Source of the DNA: 4572-13 sp964594065 | Lineage (GTDB): Bacteria; Planctomycetota; Phycisphaerae; Sedimentisphaerales; Anaerohalosphaeraceae | Reading direction: 5' to 3' | Length of the DNA stretch: 64,000 nt | Assembly (NCBI GenBank): GCA_964594065.1 | Contig: CAZQKX010000001.1 | Coordinates: 62,001 to 126,000 of the forward strand | Part shown: one piece after another, positions 7,730 to 17,855 of the stretch | How the letters are laid out: every line of letters starts with the position of its first letter | Position numbering within the stretch: the first letter of the stretch is position 1 | Program-made: the position numbers and the translations under genes | The notes under the pieces: model-generated | The model's input: only the letters and a program-made list of their open reading frames with translations | Database searches by the model: none | Told to the model about the DNA's origin: nothing

Positions 7730-10700
7730 ATGAGATTGTATAGGTGGTGGTTTGTAACGTCTTTAGTGTTTTGTGGTATAACAGGTCTTATTTTCGGGGG
7801 TTCGTCGGGCATCGCAGTTGGCCAAAGTCTTGGGATAGATTTTTGTGATGCCGGTGAGACTGCCGGTGCAGGCATAGAGAAAAATTTTAATATTATCAAC
7901 GGCAATATCAAAGGGCTCGCAGTGATCGATGCTGCGGGTAAGCAGGTTGCTGGTGTTACGATCGATGTAAGCGGTGTCGATGGTATTATGAAAGGCAGCA
8001 ATATAGGTTTTGCTGCAGCAGGAAACGATTATACGGGCAGTCCTTTCTCTGATCTGTCATTCAATGACGGTGTTTATTGTGTGCCGGCAGAATCCATTGT
8101 TATCAAGATCAAAGGGTTGAATGATAAATTGGGGTACGATGTTCTTGTTGCTTGTGCAGGTGATCCGAGACAGGATAATCAAGTTAATATCACAGCAGGC
8201 AAACATTATGTGCGCACAAGCTATAATGGGATACGTTCAAATAACAAACTTACGCCGGTGAATATTTCCGGTGCATCGACTGATGGAGCAGGTGTTCTAA
8301 GGATCGAAATAGACTCTAATGTTTATTGTGCTGCTAATGCCATTTATGTAACTGCGATTTCTTCACCGAAAAAACCTACGGTTGTTAGACCTGCCAAGAA
8401 ACACTATGTTCCCGCGGATAAAAAGCTAAGCCAGGAGTGGTTGAGCGCTCTAACCGCAAGGGGCCAAAGAAAGGTTTATCGGGGTGAAGAACTTTTTACG
8501 ATCGGCATGCCGGTCAGTGGCATCGCCTCCGGAATGCTCTATGTTCGCGGTGATGGGACATTGGCCCGGTGGTGGATGTTCAATGAGAATAACACCACGG
8601 ATTTTCGAATGAGAGATCCCAATACGGGTTACCGTACCTATCGTCCGCCAAGCCGTTTCGCACAGGGAGTGGCAATTTCGGCTAAGGCTGAGGGCGAAGA
8701 TTTCGTGACGCTCGAATTAAATGAAAACGGTTTTGATGACATCGGTTTCATCGGTGAGTATCCGATTGCGACGATATTTTATGAGGGGGCGAAAAATAAA
8801 GCCTTCCCATTGGAAGTACAAGGCGAGTTTTTTTCTCCAACGATTCCGCTGAATGCAAAAGAGTCTGCTATACCTGGAACGATTTTACGATACACACTGA
8901 AAAATCCCACGAATAAGACAGTGGATGTCGCTCTCGGAGGGTGGATGCAGCACATGGCAATGCCGCGTGCCGATGACTCGGTCTATGCCAAACGTCGCAG
9001 CCGATTGATTCAAAATGACCGATATGCCGGCGTGGTGATGGATCTCGTACCGCCGGAGCCCGTCAAAGAAGATAAAGAAGAATTGCGTAAGAAGCGTTTC
9101 GATGATTTTGAATCCCCAATTGTCAGGGCGGATGGGACGTCCGTTGAGAATGGCTCATTTGAGAAGTGGACGATAGAAGGCAATGCGTTTGGCAGCAAAG
9201 CGACACGAGGCAAAAGCGGCTGTCAAGGTCAGTTTGTTGCATTCTCCGGTGCCAATGAAAAACTTACCGGCAAACTGATTTCTGAACCTTTCACTATCAC
9301 AGAGCCCTATATCGGTTTCAGGATCGGTGGCGGTCGTCGTAACGCTTTTTCTGAGGGGCAGATGACGGGCATCCAGTTGATTGTCAATGGTCAGGCTGTA
9401 CGCTCGAAAACTGCCAATGACTGGAGGAAATTACAACTGGCCTCGTGGGATGTATCCGATGTTAAAGGCAAGCAGGCTCGTCTTGAGATCATCGACGGTC
9501 ATGTGCTGGATTTTGTGATGGTTGACGATATTTACTTTACGAACCAGAAGCCTCAGAAAGGTAAGAATATCTTTCCAAAGCTTGACCCGGGTTTTGGCGA
9601 GATGTCGCTGACAGCCTTTGATCCCGAAGCAAATGTTTCGACCGATTGGATTTCTAAGGACAGTTTCCTTGCGTCGCTCGAAGATGCTTCTGCTGCTGCT
9701 CGCCAGCGTCAGTTCCTGATTTCTGATAAACCCTGTTCGACGGTGGTCTCTCGATTAAAGCTCGACCCCGGACAGTCTAAGACTGTGACATTTGCCATCA
9801 CTTGGTACTTCCCGAATTTTGCCATGAGCCGTCGCTCTACCCCAACTGAGGTTGGCCGGATGTATACAAATTGGTATGCGGATTCCGACCAGGTGGTTGA
9901 TTTTCTCTTTTCCAACTACGAACGCCTTTATCAAACGACCGCTGAATATCGTGATGCGCTCTATCTCGATACCACGTTGCCTTATTGGTTTGTCCAACGC
10001 TCGGCGATGTCATCATGCAATCTTGCCTCCAATACCGTCGAGTGGTGGAAGAACGGACGCTTTTATTCAATGGAGGGCATCGGTTTTTGCCTGGGAACCT
10101 GCGGACATGTTTGGAACTATGCTCAAAGCCCATCAAGGCTTTTTCCGGAACTTGAACGGTCGATTCGAATCATGCAGGACTACAATTCGGAGTATGCTTT
10201 CAATAAGGACGGTCGAATCAACTTTCGCGGCTATCGCCATGACAGTGATTCCTTTGAGGTCTGGGGTTATATTCCCGATGCACAGGCCGGTTATGTTCTC
10301 AAGGCCTATCGCGAACACTTGATGAATGCCGATTATAAGTACCTTGACAATCTCTGGCCCAAAATCAAACGTGCTACCGAATACCTGATGGAACGGGACG
10401 GCCGTCACGGCCCGGTCAACGGCATCCTTGAGGACCTGCAGCATTTAACCGACAGTCTCGGCTGGGGACCAAATACTTTTTCAGGTTCTCTATATCTTGC
10501 CGCTTTAAGAGCATCTGAGGAAATGGCTCTTGTTCAGGGAGATAAGCAATTTGCCGAAACCTGCAGTAACCTTCATAAAACAGGTTGCCGGTGGACCCTT
10601 GATAACCTTTGGAATGGTGAATATTTTATTCATAAGTATTCACCCGCACCCAAAGGGGCGCTGCCGAAAGACAGTAAAGGCAGATCGTACGGTGATGGTT

Positions 10701-11491
10701 GTCTGTCCGATCAGGTAATGGGCCAAAACTGGGCGCATCAGTTGGGGCTTGGCTATATTTATCCTGAAGACTATATCACCGGCGCATTGGCGAGCGTTTA
10801 CAAATACAACTGGACGCCGGATATCGCAACGGTTTATAAAGTGATGACCCGTCGATTTATTTTGCTGGCCAATGAAGGCGAACCCGGCATGGTTGGCGTG
10901 ACGTATCCATTGGGCGATCCCCCCAATAACCGCATCGGTCAAAATGATGACCCGTGGACCGGTTATGAATATCAGGCTGCTTCTGGCATGATCTGGGAAG
11001 GGATGCTTACCGAAGGTCTGACAATCGCTTACGGCGTGCATCAGCGTTATAATGGCATCAAGCATAATCCGTGGTGTGAGATCGAAGGTGGGGATCACTA
11101 CTCCCGATCTATGTCGGCTTGGGGTCTGCTGCTGGCTGCCGGCGGGTATGTCTATGACGGCCCGGGAGGCAAGATCGGATTTGCGCCCCGGATGAACCCG
11201 GATGATTTTAAATGTTTCTTTACTTCTGCCCAGGGATGGGGTTCGCTGGTCCAAAAACGAGACAAATCCAAACAGACCAATTCAATTGAAGTCAAGTGGG
11301 GCCAATTAAAAACCAAAACATTGCTTTTTGAACTGCCTGAAGGAAAAAAACTCACAGATGCCGGGGTTAAAGTTGAAGGCTCTAAGATAAACTATAAAAT
11401 AAAACAGGATGGCAAACAGGTAACGCTTGATCTGGACAACGCACAAACAGTTCAAAGCGGTCAAATGATACAGGTAATCCTAACTTGGTAA
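7730..11491 (+). CDS. GH116-type glycosidase with N-terminal and inserted beta-sandwich domains
   Basis: This 1253-residue secreted protein starts with a hydrophobic signal segment (residues 5-30), then a galactose-binding-like domain (about 33-212). The GH116 N-domain starts with GMPVSGIASGMLYVRGDGTL (about 259-278). A separate beta-sandwich interrupts it at about 456-606 (FDDFE...VDDIYF), the type of accessory module seen in front of planctomycete hydrolases. The (alpha/alpha)6 catalytic part follows: YSMEGIGF has Glu782 at the nucleophile position, and LTDSLGWGP (Asp908) before GSLYLAALRA aligns with the acid/base region. GH116 enzymes cleave beta-glucosides, beta-xylosides or beta-N-acetylglucosaminides; the substrate here is unknown. 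A GGAAGGA ribosome site precedes the ATG. It follows the second oxidoreductase by 59 bases. Confidence 0.85.
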   Translation: MRLYRWWFVTSLVFCGITGLIFGGSSGIAVGQSLGIDFCDAGETAGAGIEKNFNIINGNIKGLAVIDAAGKQVAGVTIDVSGVDGIMKGSNIGFAAAGNDYTGSPFSDLSFNDGVYCVPAESIVIKIKGLNDKLGYDVLVACAGDPRQDNQVNITAGKHYVRTSYNGIRSNNKLTPVNISGASTDGAGVLRIEIDSNVYCAANAIYVTAISSPKKPTVVRPAKKHYVPADKKLSQEWLSALTARGQRKVYRGEELFTIGMPVSGIASGMLYVRGDGTLARWWMFNENNTTDFRMRDPNTGYRTYRPPSRFAQGVAISAKAEGEDFVTLELNENGFDDIGFIGEYPIATIFYEGAKNKAFPLEVQGEFFSPTIPLNAKESAIPGTILRYTLKNPTNKTVDVALGGWMQHMAMPRADDSVYAKRRSRLIQNDRYAGVVMDLVPPEPVKEDKEELRKKRFDDFESPIVRADGTSVENGSFEKWTIEGNAFGSKATRGKSGCQGQFVAFSGANEKLTGKLISEPFTITEPYIGFRIGGGRRNAFSEGQMTGIQLIVNGQAVRSKTANDWRKLQLASWDVSDVKGKQARLEIIDGHVLDFVMVDDIYFTNQKPQKGKNIFPKLDPGFGEMSLTAFDPEANVSTDWISKDSFLASLEDASAAARQRQFLISDKPCSTVVSRLKLDPGQSKTVTFAITWYFPNFAMSRRSTPTEVGRMYTNWYADSDQVVDFLFSNYERLYQTTAEYRDALYLDTTLPYWFVQRSAMSSCNLASNTVEWWKNGRFYSMEGIGFCLGTCGHVWNYAQSPSRLFPELERSIRIMQDYNSEYAFNKDGRINFRGYRHDSDSFEVWGYIPDAQAGYVLKAYREHLMNADYKYLDNLWPKIKRATEYLMERDGRHGPVNGILEDLQHLTDSLGWGPNTFSGSLYLAALRASEEMALVQGDKQFAETCSNLHKTGCRWTLDNLWNGEYFIHKYSPAPKGALPKDSKGRSYGDGCLSDQVMGQNWAHQLGLGYIYPEDYITGALASVYKYNWTPDIATVYKVMTRRFILLANEGEPGMVGVTYPLGDPPNNRIGQNDDPWTGYEYQAASGMIWEGMLTEGLTIAYGVHQRYNGIKHNPWCEIEGGDHYSRSMSAWGLLLAAGGYVYDGPGGKIGFAPRMNPDDFKCFFTSAQGWGSLVQKRDKSKQTNSIEVKWGQLKTKTLLFELPEGKKLTDAGVKVEGSKINYKIKQDGKQVTLDLDNAQTVQSGQMIQVILTW

Positions 11492-11503
11492 GGACGGACG
11501 ATT

Positions 11504-12031
11504 ATGAAAAAAATGACACTTTTTGCAGTTTTATTTGCAGTCATGTTTTGTGGATGCGCAGAATCCTGGCAGACAGAACTAAAACGGGACATCCCGGCTT
11601 ACGGTCATCGTAACTGGATCGTAGTTGCCGACTCTGCTTACCCTAAACAGAGCAATCCCGGCATCGAAACGATTTATACCGGTCAGGGTCAGATCGAAGT
11701 TCTTGAATATGTCCTCGCTGAGCTTGAAAACACATCACATGTCCGCCCGGTCGTGATGGTTGATGCTGAATTACAGAAAGTCTCTGAGAAGGATGCACCC
11801 GGAGTCAATGCCTATCGCAAGCAGCTTTTCAAGATGATCAAAGGCCAGCAGGTCAAAGAGATGCCTCATGAAGACATTATCCGGAAACTTGACGAAGGTG
11901 CCAGGCTTTTCAACATCCTGCTGCTCAAAACAGACATGACGATCCCTTACACAAGCGTCTTCCTGGAACTGGACTGCGGCTACTGGGACGCCGAAAGAGA
12001 AGCGAAGCTTAGGTCGATGATCAAAAAATAA
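11504..12031 (+). CDS. Lipoprotein with RbsD/FucU-like (sugar mutarotase/pyranase) domain
   Basis: A 175-residue protein with a short signal ending in a lipobox-like FCGC (Cys18), followed by a domain like the RbsD/FucU sugar pyranase family: YGHRNWIVVADSAYP near the start (the GH and AD residues of the family) and SHVRPVVMVDAEL further on. Known RbsD and FucU proteins are cytoplasmic decamers that interconvert ring forms of ribose or fucose. A membrane-anchored form would act on sugars in the periplasm, which fits the exported enzymes before it. It is the last gene of the operon, 12 bases after the GH116 stop, and a strong terminator follows. Export by lipobox is inferred; the -1 Gly and Cys are good but the -3 Phe is not ideal. 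Confidence 0.65.
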   Translation: MKKMTLFAVLFAVMFCGCAESWQTELKRDIPAYGHRNWIVVADSAYPKQSNPGIETIYTGQGQIEVLEYVLAELENTSHVRPVVMVDAELQKVSEKDAPGVNAYRKQLFKMIKGQQVKEMPHEDIIRKLDEGARLFNILLLKTDMTIPYTSVFLELDCGYWDAEREAKLRSMIKK

Positions 12032-12693
12032 GTGATGGCTCAAACAGCCCGTGACAGAAGCACAATAACCTGCTTTCAAAGGATTAAAAGTCATTAATAT
12101 GGGATAGTAAGGCATCTAATGCATTTGAAAGGCGATTTTTCGGCCCGTCAGTCCTGAGGTTGAGGATTTGAGTCACTTTGGTTTCATTTGATAAAGCCTT
12201 GTAAGTTAACAGCTTACAGGGTTTTTTTGTAGATTCATGAACTGGAAAACCATTACTGAAATACTTTTGATTTGTGGTTCGAGAGTTAAGGCTGGAACTT
12301 ACATTGGGGCTATTATTACTTCCATGCCCCAGAAGTCTATTTTTTGTGCGAATTTTCAGTTTTCACCCTCCAGTTTTTACGTTGCATGTGATGATTTAAT
12401 GCCAGAGTTGTAGGGATAATTTAAATAGATATAAAATAAAACAGGTCCAGATAGAGTAGAATAAGACAGCAGAGGCTGGGGTTTTATCCAGCTTTTTATG
12501 GCCAATCAAAAAGAATTTATGCATTTATTCTGGTGATGGTTCATAACTGCCAGGACTCGGACGATAAGATATAGAAAAAAATAACATTTATTGTGATATA
12601 ATAATGAATGTTGTTCTCAATGGGGCGAACATTTGTTTTTCCTTTTAGGAGAAACCTACCTCAAAGGTAGCAAATGATTCTTTTTATTTCGCT
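12032..12693. other. Noncoding gap between sugar operon and first giant secreted protein
   Basis: About 660 bases without a credible gene. It holds the operon terminator near its left end, a TATAAT hexamer at 12597-12602 without a convincing -35 box, a short inverted repeat AATGTT/AACATT (12607-12612 and 12628-12633) followed by a T-rich run, and a small hairpin CTACC-tcaaa-GGTAG (12656-12670) just before a 16-codon leader-like frame. The rest shows nothing recognisable. Confidence 0.6.
12197..12228 (+). terminator. Rho-independent terminator of the GH116/oxidoreductase operon
   Basis: A 9-bp stem, CCTTGTAAG paired with CTTACAGGG (one G-U pair), with loop TTAACAG, is followed directly by seven T residues. 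It lies ~165 bases after the last gene of the operon and has the same orientation. Confidence 0.8.
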
Positions 12694-12720
12694 ATGGGGA
12701 AATTTGATGAAAGGGATTCT

Positions 12721-15700
12721 ATGAAGACAGTGCTGACCGCATTAACTGTTTTGCTTTTCTTTAGTGCAGTTGGGTATACTGCGGGTATTGTGTTTGATGA
12801 TTTCGATGGGGGAGGCTACGGCTTTACATCAAGCTGGAGTGGCACTCAATTTGGTCTGGTTACGAATATTGATCCCGATTTTGGTAATTCTTTCCAGGCT
12901 CTTGGCAGTTCAACCGCTGAGTACACATCGTCGAGTAACATTCCTATACTTGATGTATCCGGTGATGCGACTTATTACCTGTGCTGCCTGTACTATGCGA
13001 CCGGCGAAGATCAATACTCCGTTCTCAAGCTTCGCAACGGTACTCCGCCGGCAGGTGTCCCTTCGATTTTGTTTAGAAATTCCGGCTGGGCCGATGCTTA
13101 TATTGGCGAGGGCCCAACGGCCAATGAAATTAATTTTCTTGCCAACAAGCTTTATTTCGCCGTTCTTAAGATCGATTGCAATCCCACCGGCACTAATGAT
13201 GCGGTTTATCTGAACCTGTACAATCTGACCGATGGCGAAGTGGTTCCGGCTGCTGAACCGACGGTCTGGCAGACAGATGGAAAACCGGGCAATACAACCG
13301 CCAATTTTGTTGAAACTTCAGCCGACAATATTCAAGTTATCGGCCGCGGCTCGATTGATTCAACCTTTGATAACGTCCTTCTGACGACAAACTGGGACGA
13401 TGTATATACCGCGTCAGTTCCTCCGCCTCCACTTCCTGAGATCGACTATTATGTTGCAACAGACGGAGACGACGAAAATCCCGGTACGCTTACAGAGCCT
13501 TTTGCAACGATTCAGAAAGCGGCTTCTCTGATACAGCCGGGGTATACGGTGTATATCCGCGCGGGTGTTTATCGTGAAGACGATGCCATTACAGTGGTTA
13601 GTCAGGGGACTGCAGGCAACCCAATCACCTTTGAGGCCTATAACGACGAAGAAGTTGTCATTTCCGGTTGTGATCTTATTACAGGCTGGACGCAGCAGGG
13701 GACAAGTGACATCTGGTATGCGTCCTGTGACTGGGATGCCGGGACAAACGGCAAGGGCAATACCGTTTTTGTAGGTGGTGATTTTAAAATTGAAGCTCGT
13801 CAGTTTGCTGAAAACGATCCGATGGATATCAACGACTGGGGATATATCGCCAAAGGTGATTTGACCTATGATTATTTTGAATCCGATGATATCAAGGGTT
13901 ACGGCGACGATTACTGGAACGGTGGAACTGTGCGGTTTCATGTTTGTGATTGGGCGCTGAATGAACGCGTTATTGCCGATTATGATTCTTCTTCAGGCCG
14001 GATTACATTTGATGAATCGATTACATTTATTTCGCAAAAACATGGTTTTGGATTTTATATCAAACATCATCCGGACATGACCAAAATATTGGATAAACCG
14101 GGCGAATGGTTCAAGGAAATCGGCGTCAATACGATGTATTATCATGCCGAGCCCAGCCAGAATCCCAATACTCTCGAAATTGAGAATAAACGTCGTGGAT
14201 ATGGCTTTGCGCTTGCCGGAAGAGACTATATCACGATCAAGGGGGTAATGTTTAGAGGCTGCAGCATCAGTACCAATTCAGACACTGATTACAATATTTA
14301 TCAAGGGTGCAAATTTTACGGGCATGACTTTGATTATGACGGTCGTTTAAGTATAAACGGAGACTACAATATCTTTCGTGATAACGAGGTTAGCCAAGCT
14401 CAGGCCTTTGGTGTTGGATTAAACGGAACGTTCAACCAGGCAGTGAACAACTACATCCATGATATTTATGGCGAAGGCTCAGCAGCTTTTAGTATGGCCG
14501 GCTCGGACCATTTTGTATGCCGGAATACGGCTCGCAGGATTGGTCGTTATTTTGTTGGATCTTTCCCGCCGCGGTGTGAAATATCATATAACTTTATGGA
14601 AGAGTGCGGCATATTGAGCTGGGATACTGGATACTTTGACGCAGATGCAGGAGCGGGAACCGGGGGTAACTGTATTATTCATCATAATGTCATGAGAAGC
14701 CCTGATACATGGGGATTCTATTCCGCATTTTACAGCGGGGCAAACATTACGTTCCATCATAATATTATGTATGATTGGGATCCGAGCTATTACCTGGTGC
14801 AAGGTTCTCGTAAGAATTTTGTGAAATATATACACAACACATTTATCGGCCTACAGCCCAACTACAGTGTGCACCAGGACAGACTCGCGAAAGTTACAGA
14901 GGCCAACTATAATAATAATCTTCAGATAACTCTTGATGAAATAGCAACAATTGGTGTTAACTGCAGAGGTAACTGGAATTACAGTGAATCTGATTTTGTT
15001 GATTTTGCCAATGACGATTTCCATTTGGCCGCTGGTTCCGGTGCGATTGACGCCGGTATTGTGCTGCTGGGTATTAATGATGGTTACTCTGGCAGTGCGC
15101 CTGACGCGGGTGCACTGGAACATGGGCAAGCTATGTGGGATGTTGGACATGACTTTGTGAATCCGCCAAATCCTGCTCCTTCCTGGGAAGCTCTGCTTGG
15201 AACCAATCTGTTTGATAACGGCCAATTTAAATATTCACCGTCCGGCTGGACCTATTATGCTGGTTCGCCAAATTGGTTCTTTGGTAATTCATGGAACGTC
15301 AAAACGGATGGATTGGCCAGGCTTGGACTTTACAGTATGCAGCTGAATCCCGGGGATGGCATGAGCAGAGTATTTACCGATCTCAAGCCTGATACGTGGT
15401 ACACGGTTGGCAGTGAAACACGATTGACCGATCAGTTAATCGACTGCGATCAGTATAATAACTCACAGGGGACAATCACAACAGGAGATCATCGCGACGA
15501 AGATTATATCACCGGGCTTGCAGATGGTGATTGGGTCAGTTATACCAATGTTGATTTTGGAAATAGTAAATACAACGAACTGGAGCTGATCTATTCCCGT
15601 GATCCCGTTGTTCCTTATGATGATTCGCCGGAATCGATAGAAGTTCACCTTGACAGCGTAGAAGGCCAATTGCTGGGTATCTTTTATCCGCATCCGGTTC

Positions 15701-17757
15701 AGCGAGAAAGTTGGCTCGGGGCACAAACGAGTATTCCTTCCGTATCGGGTGTTCATACGGTTTATCTGGTTGCCCGGGGAACGCCTGTCGATACGCTCAG
15801 GATAGCCGATATTCGTTTCCAAAACACCAATATTGCTAATAACGACAGGGTTACAATCGGCGTGCACAATACAGGCGGCATTGATGCGTCTGCCTCAATC
15901 GGGTATGCCCGCTGGATCAATGAATATGAAAAGTTCACCTTCAAAACCGGTCCTGCCTCAATCAGTGCAGAGTTGTATATTGAAAACAACGGTATCTACG
16001 ATGCCTATCTGGATCAGTTGGCAGTTTATGAAAGAGACCCGATCTCATATGATGAAAAGAATCTGGTTGAATCAGATGGTATCGTTAACAGCGAAGCTGA
16101 TTACCGGCAGGTTGAATTTGTCCAGGCCATCGATATTGGTCATATCGAGCTGTTTAATGTCAGCGACAGCCAATACCTTGAGTTGAGCAACTTTAAGGTC
16201 TCTGTCTGGGATCGCACTCCATCAGAGGGGGGGCAGGTAATCTGGCAAAAGACGTATTTCCCAACCGGCAGCGTTGCTCAGGGAAGTAGCTTTAAGATCA
16301 GTGGAAACGAAATCTCAGATGACGGACATACACGACTGGGCAGCGTTATGGCAAGACTGATCGTCGTTGAAAACAACGGCGTCAACGCAGCCGGCAATAC
16401 GGAGCTTTCACTGGCTGATGTTTCGATCTACAGTTTGGCCAATGCGCCAGCCAGCAATAATGTTGCCATGTCTGGTCAAGCCAGTCAACTGCGTGATTAT
16501 TCTGCAACATTATCATTTCACGCATCGAAAGGTATCAACGGGGTACTTATGCCTTTTGGAGACTTATTTATCGGTCATCCAAATGACGGCATTAATGCTT
16601 GGTGGCAGGTTGACCTGCAACAGACACCGACAATCGATCAAATCGTGATTATTAACCGCAGTACAACTCGCAGAAGTTTTCGAGTCTCTGTCTGGGATGA
16701 TGATCCGGACAGCGGCGGTATTCAACTTTGGGGCAGGGATTATTATGTTGGCAGTGAAATGCCGGCTAGTGCTACGTTGACAATTAATGGCTCCGAAACT
16801 TCAGATACGAACAGCGGCAGGTTGGATGCTGTTGTTGGCGGTCGGTTTGTACGTCTTCAAATGAATAACAGCACAGACGGGATTGTCTTTACAGAGGTGC
16901 AGGTATGGGAAAAAGAACTTGAGCCTAAGTCGCCTAATATGAATGGCGATGAGATCGTCAACCTTGAAGACTTTACATTGTTTGCTGCCTGCTGGATGGA
17001 ACCAACTTGTGAAGAAGCCGATTTCAATAATAGCGATGATGTTGGGCTTGAAGATTTAGAAATTATGGCTGAGCAATGGCTCGATACATTTACTGTGGTG
17101 ATGGACATTATCGCCTTTGATGATTTTGATGGTGGACAGGCTGGCTTTACATCAACCTGGAGCGGCACTCAGTTTGGTCTGGTTACAGACATTGCTTCCG
17201 GCCTGGGTAATTCTTTCCAGGCTCTTGGCAGTTCAACCGCAGAGTACACATCGTCGAGTAACATTCCTGACCTTGACGTGTCCGGCGATGCAACTTATTA
17301 CCTTTCTTGTTTGTACTATGCGACGGGTGAAGATCAGTACTCCGTTCTCAAGTTACGAAATGGCACCTCGCCGGCGGGGGTTCCTTCGATTCTGTTTAGA
17401 AATTCCGGCTGGGCCGATGCATACACCGGATCAGGTCCGACAAACGACGAGATTGATTTTGAGGTCAACAAGCTTTATCTCGCTGTTCTTAAGATCGACT
17501 GCAATCCAACCGGTACCGATGATGAGGTTTGGCTCAACCTGTACAATCTGACCGATGGCGATGTGGTTCCGGTTGCTGAGCCAGCGGTCTGGCAGACCGA
17601 TGGATTTGCGGGCAATACAACTGCTAACTTTATTGAAACTTCAGCCAATAATATTCAAGTAGTCGGCCGCGGCTCGATCGATTCGACGTTTGACAATGTT
17701 CTTTTGATAACAGAGTGGGCCGATGTGGTAACATCGGTTCCGGATGCTTATAAATAA
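12721..17757 (+). CDS. Secreted parallel beta-helix protein with discoidin-like domains, dockerin-like pair and two type-A modules
   Basis: The ATG used is preceded by AAGGG at 5 bases and begins a signal peptide (MKTVLTALTVLLFFSAVGYT); an in-frame ATG 27 bases upstream is less likely. In order: a type-A module, then a DUF1565-type entry (DYYVATDGDDENPGT, EPFATIQKAASLIQPGYTVY), a long right-handed beta-helix with many N/D-rich turns (to about base 15120), carbohydrate-binding-like beta-sandwiches, a discoidin-type (F5/8C-like) domain with NAWWQVDLQQTP, a dockerin-like EF-hand pair (MNGDEIVNLEDF and ADFNNSDDVGLEDL, bases ~16936-17085) and a second type-A module. Beta-helix proteins of this kind are often polysaccharide lyases, epimerases or binding proteins; no catalytic residues can be named. 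It is a paralogue of the two minus-strand giants. Confidence 0.82.
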   Translation: MKTVLTALTVLLFFSAVGYTAGIVFDDFDGGGYGFTSSWSGTQFGLVTNIDPDFGNSFQALGSSTAEYTSSSNIPILDVSGDATYYLCCLYYATGEDQYSVLKLRNGTPPAGVPSILFRNSGWADAYIGEGPTANEINFLANKLYFAVLKIDCNPTGTNDAVYLNLYNLTDGEVVPAAEPTVWQTDGKPGNTTANFVETSADNIQVIGRGSIDSTFDNVLLTTNWDDVYTASVPPPPLPEIDYYVATDGDDENPGTLTEPFATIQKAASLIQPGYTVYIRAGVYREDDAITVVSQGTAGNPITFEAYNDEEVVISGCDLITGWTQQGTSDIWYASCDWDAGTNGKGNTVFVGGDFKIEARQFAENDPMDINDWGYIAKGDLTYDYFESDDIKGYGDDYWNGGTVRFHVCDWALNERVIADYDSSSGRITFDESITFISQKHGFGFYIKHHPDMTKILDKPGEWFKEIGVNTMYYHAEPSQNPNTLEIENKRRGYGFALAGRDYITIKGVMFRGCSISTNSDTDYNIYQGCKFYGHDFDYDGRLSINGDYNIFRDNEVSQAQAFGVGLNGTFNQAVNNYIHDIYGEGSAAFSMAGSDHFVCRNTARRIGRYFVGSFPPRCEISYNFMEECGILSWDTGYFDADAGAGTGGNCIIHHNVMRSPDTWGFYSAFYSGANITFHHNIMYDWDPSYYLVQGSRKNFVKYIHNTFIGLQPNYSVHQDRLAKVTEANYNNNLQITLDEIATIGVNCRGNWNYSESDFVDFANDDFHLAAGSGAIDAGIVLLGINDGYSGSAPDAGALEHGQAMWDVGHDFVNPPNPAPSWEALLGTNLFDNGQFKYSPSGWTYYAGSPNWFFGNSWNVKTDGLARLGLYSMQLNPGDGMSRVFTDLKPDTWYTVGSETRLTDQLIDCDQYNNSQGTITTGDHRDEDYITGLADGDWVSYTNVDFGNSKYNELELIYSRDPVVPYDDSPESIEVHLDSVEGQLLGIFYPHPVQRESWLGAQTSIPSVSGVHTVYLVARGTPVDTLRIADIRFQNTNIANNDRVTIGVHNTGGIDASASIGYARWINEYEKFTFKTGPASISAELYIENNGIYDAYLDQLAVYERDPISYDEKNLVESDGIVNSEADYRQVEFVQAIDIGHIELFNVSDSQYLELSNFKVSVWDRTPSEGGQVIWQKTYFPTGSVAQGSSFKISGNEISDDGHTRLGSVMARLIVVENNGVNAAGNTELSLADVSIYSLANAPASNNVAMSGQASQLRDYSATLSFHASKGINGVLMPFGDLFIGHPNDGINAWWQVDLQQTPTIDQIVIINRSTTRRSFRVSVWDDDPDSGGIQLWGRDYYVGSEMPASATLTINGSETSDTNSGRLDAVVGGRFVRLQMNNSTDGIVFTEVQVWEKELEPKSPNMNGDEIVNLEDFTLFAACWMEPTCEEADFNNSDDVGLEDLEIMAEQWLDTFTVVMDIIAFDDFDGGQAGFTSTWSGTQFGLVTDIASGLGNSFQALGSSTAEYTSSSNIPDLDVSGDATYYLSCLYYATGEDQYSVLKLRNGTSPAGVPSILFRNSGWADAYTGSGPTNDEIDFEVNKLYLAVLKIDCNPTGTDDEVWLNLYNLTDGDVVPVAEPAVWQTDGFAGNTTANFIETSANNIQVVGRGSIDSTFDNVLLITEWADVVTSVPDAYK
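12787..13404 (+). repeat. Type-A beta-sandwich module, copy A1
   Basis: Begins VFDDFDGG and ends STFDNVLLTTNWDDV. A ~206-residue module at the N-terminus of the first beta-helix protein. Its nucleotide sequence is close to copy A2 at the other end of the same gene (for example, both encode FRNSGWADAY and LKIDCNPTGT with nearly identical codons). LamG/concanavalin-like fold is inferred from strand pattern. Confidence 0.8.
17110..17728 (+). repeat. Type-A module, copy A2
   Basis: C-terminal module of the first beta-helix protein, directly after the dockerin-like pair. Shares YTSSSNIP, SGDATYYL and NNIQVVGRGSIDSTFDN with copy A1. Confidence 0.8.
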
Positions 17758-17855
17758 TAAACAACCACTGGACAAACCGGTGATATTAAGATCAGAACTA
17801 ATAAAAGGTATAAAATAGAAAGTACACTTAACTTTTTCAGGAGAAGGGATATCAA

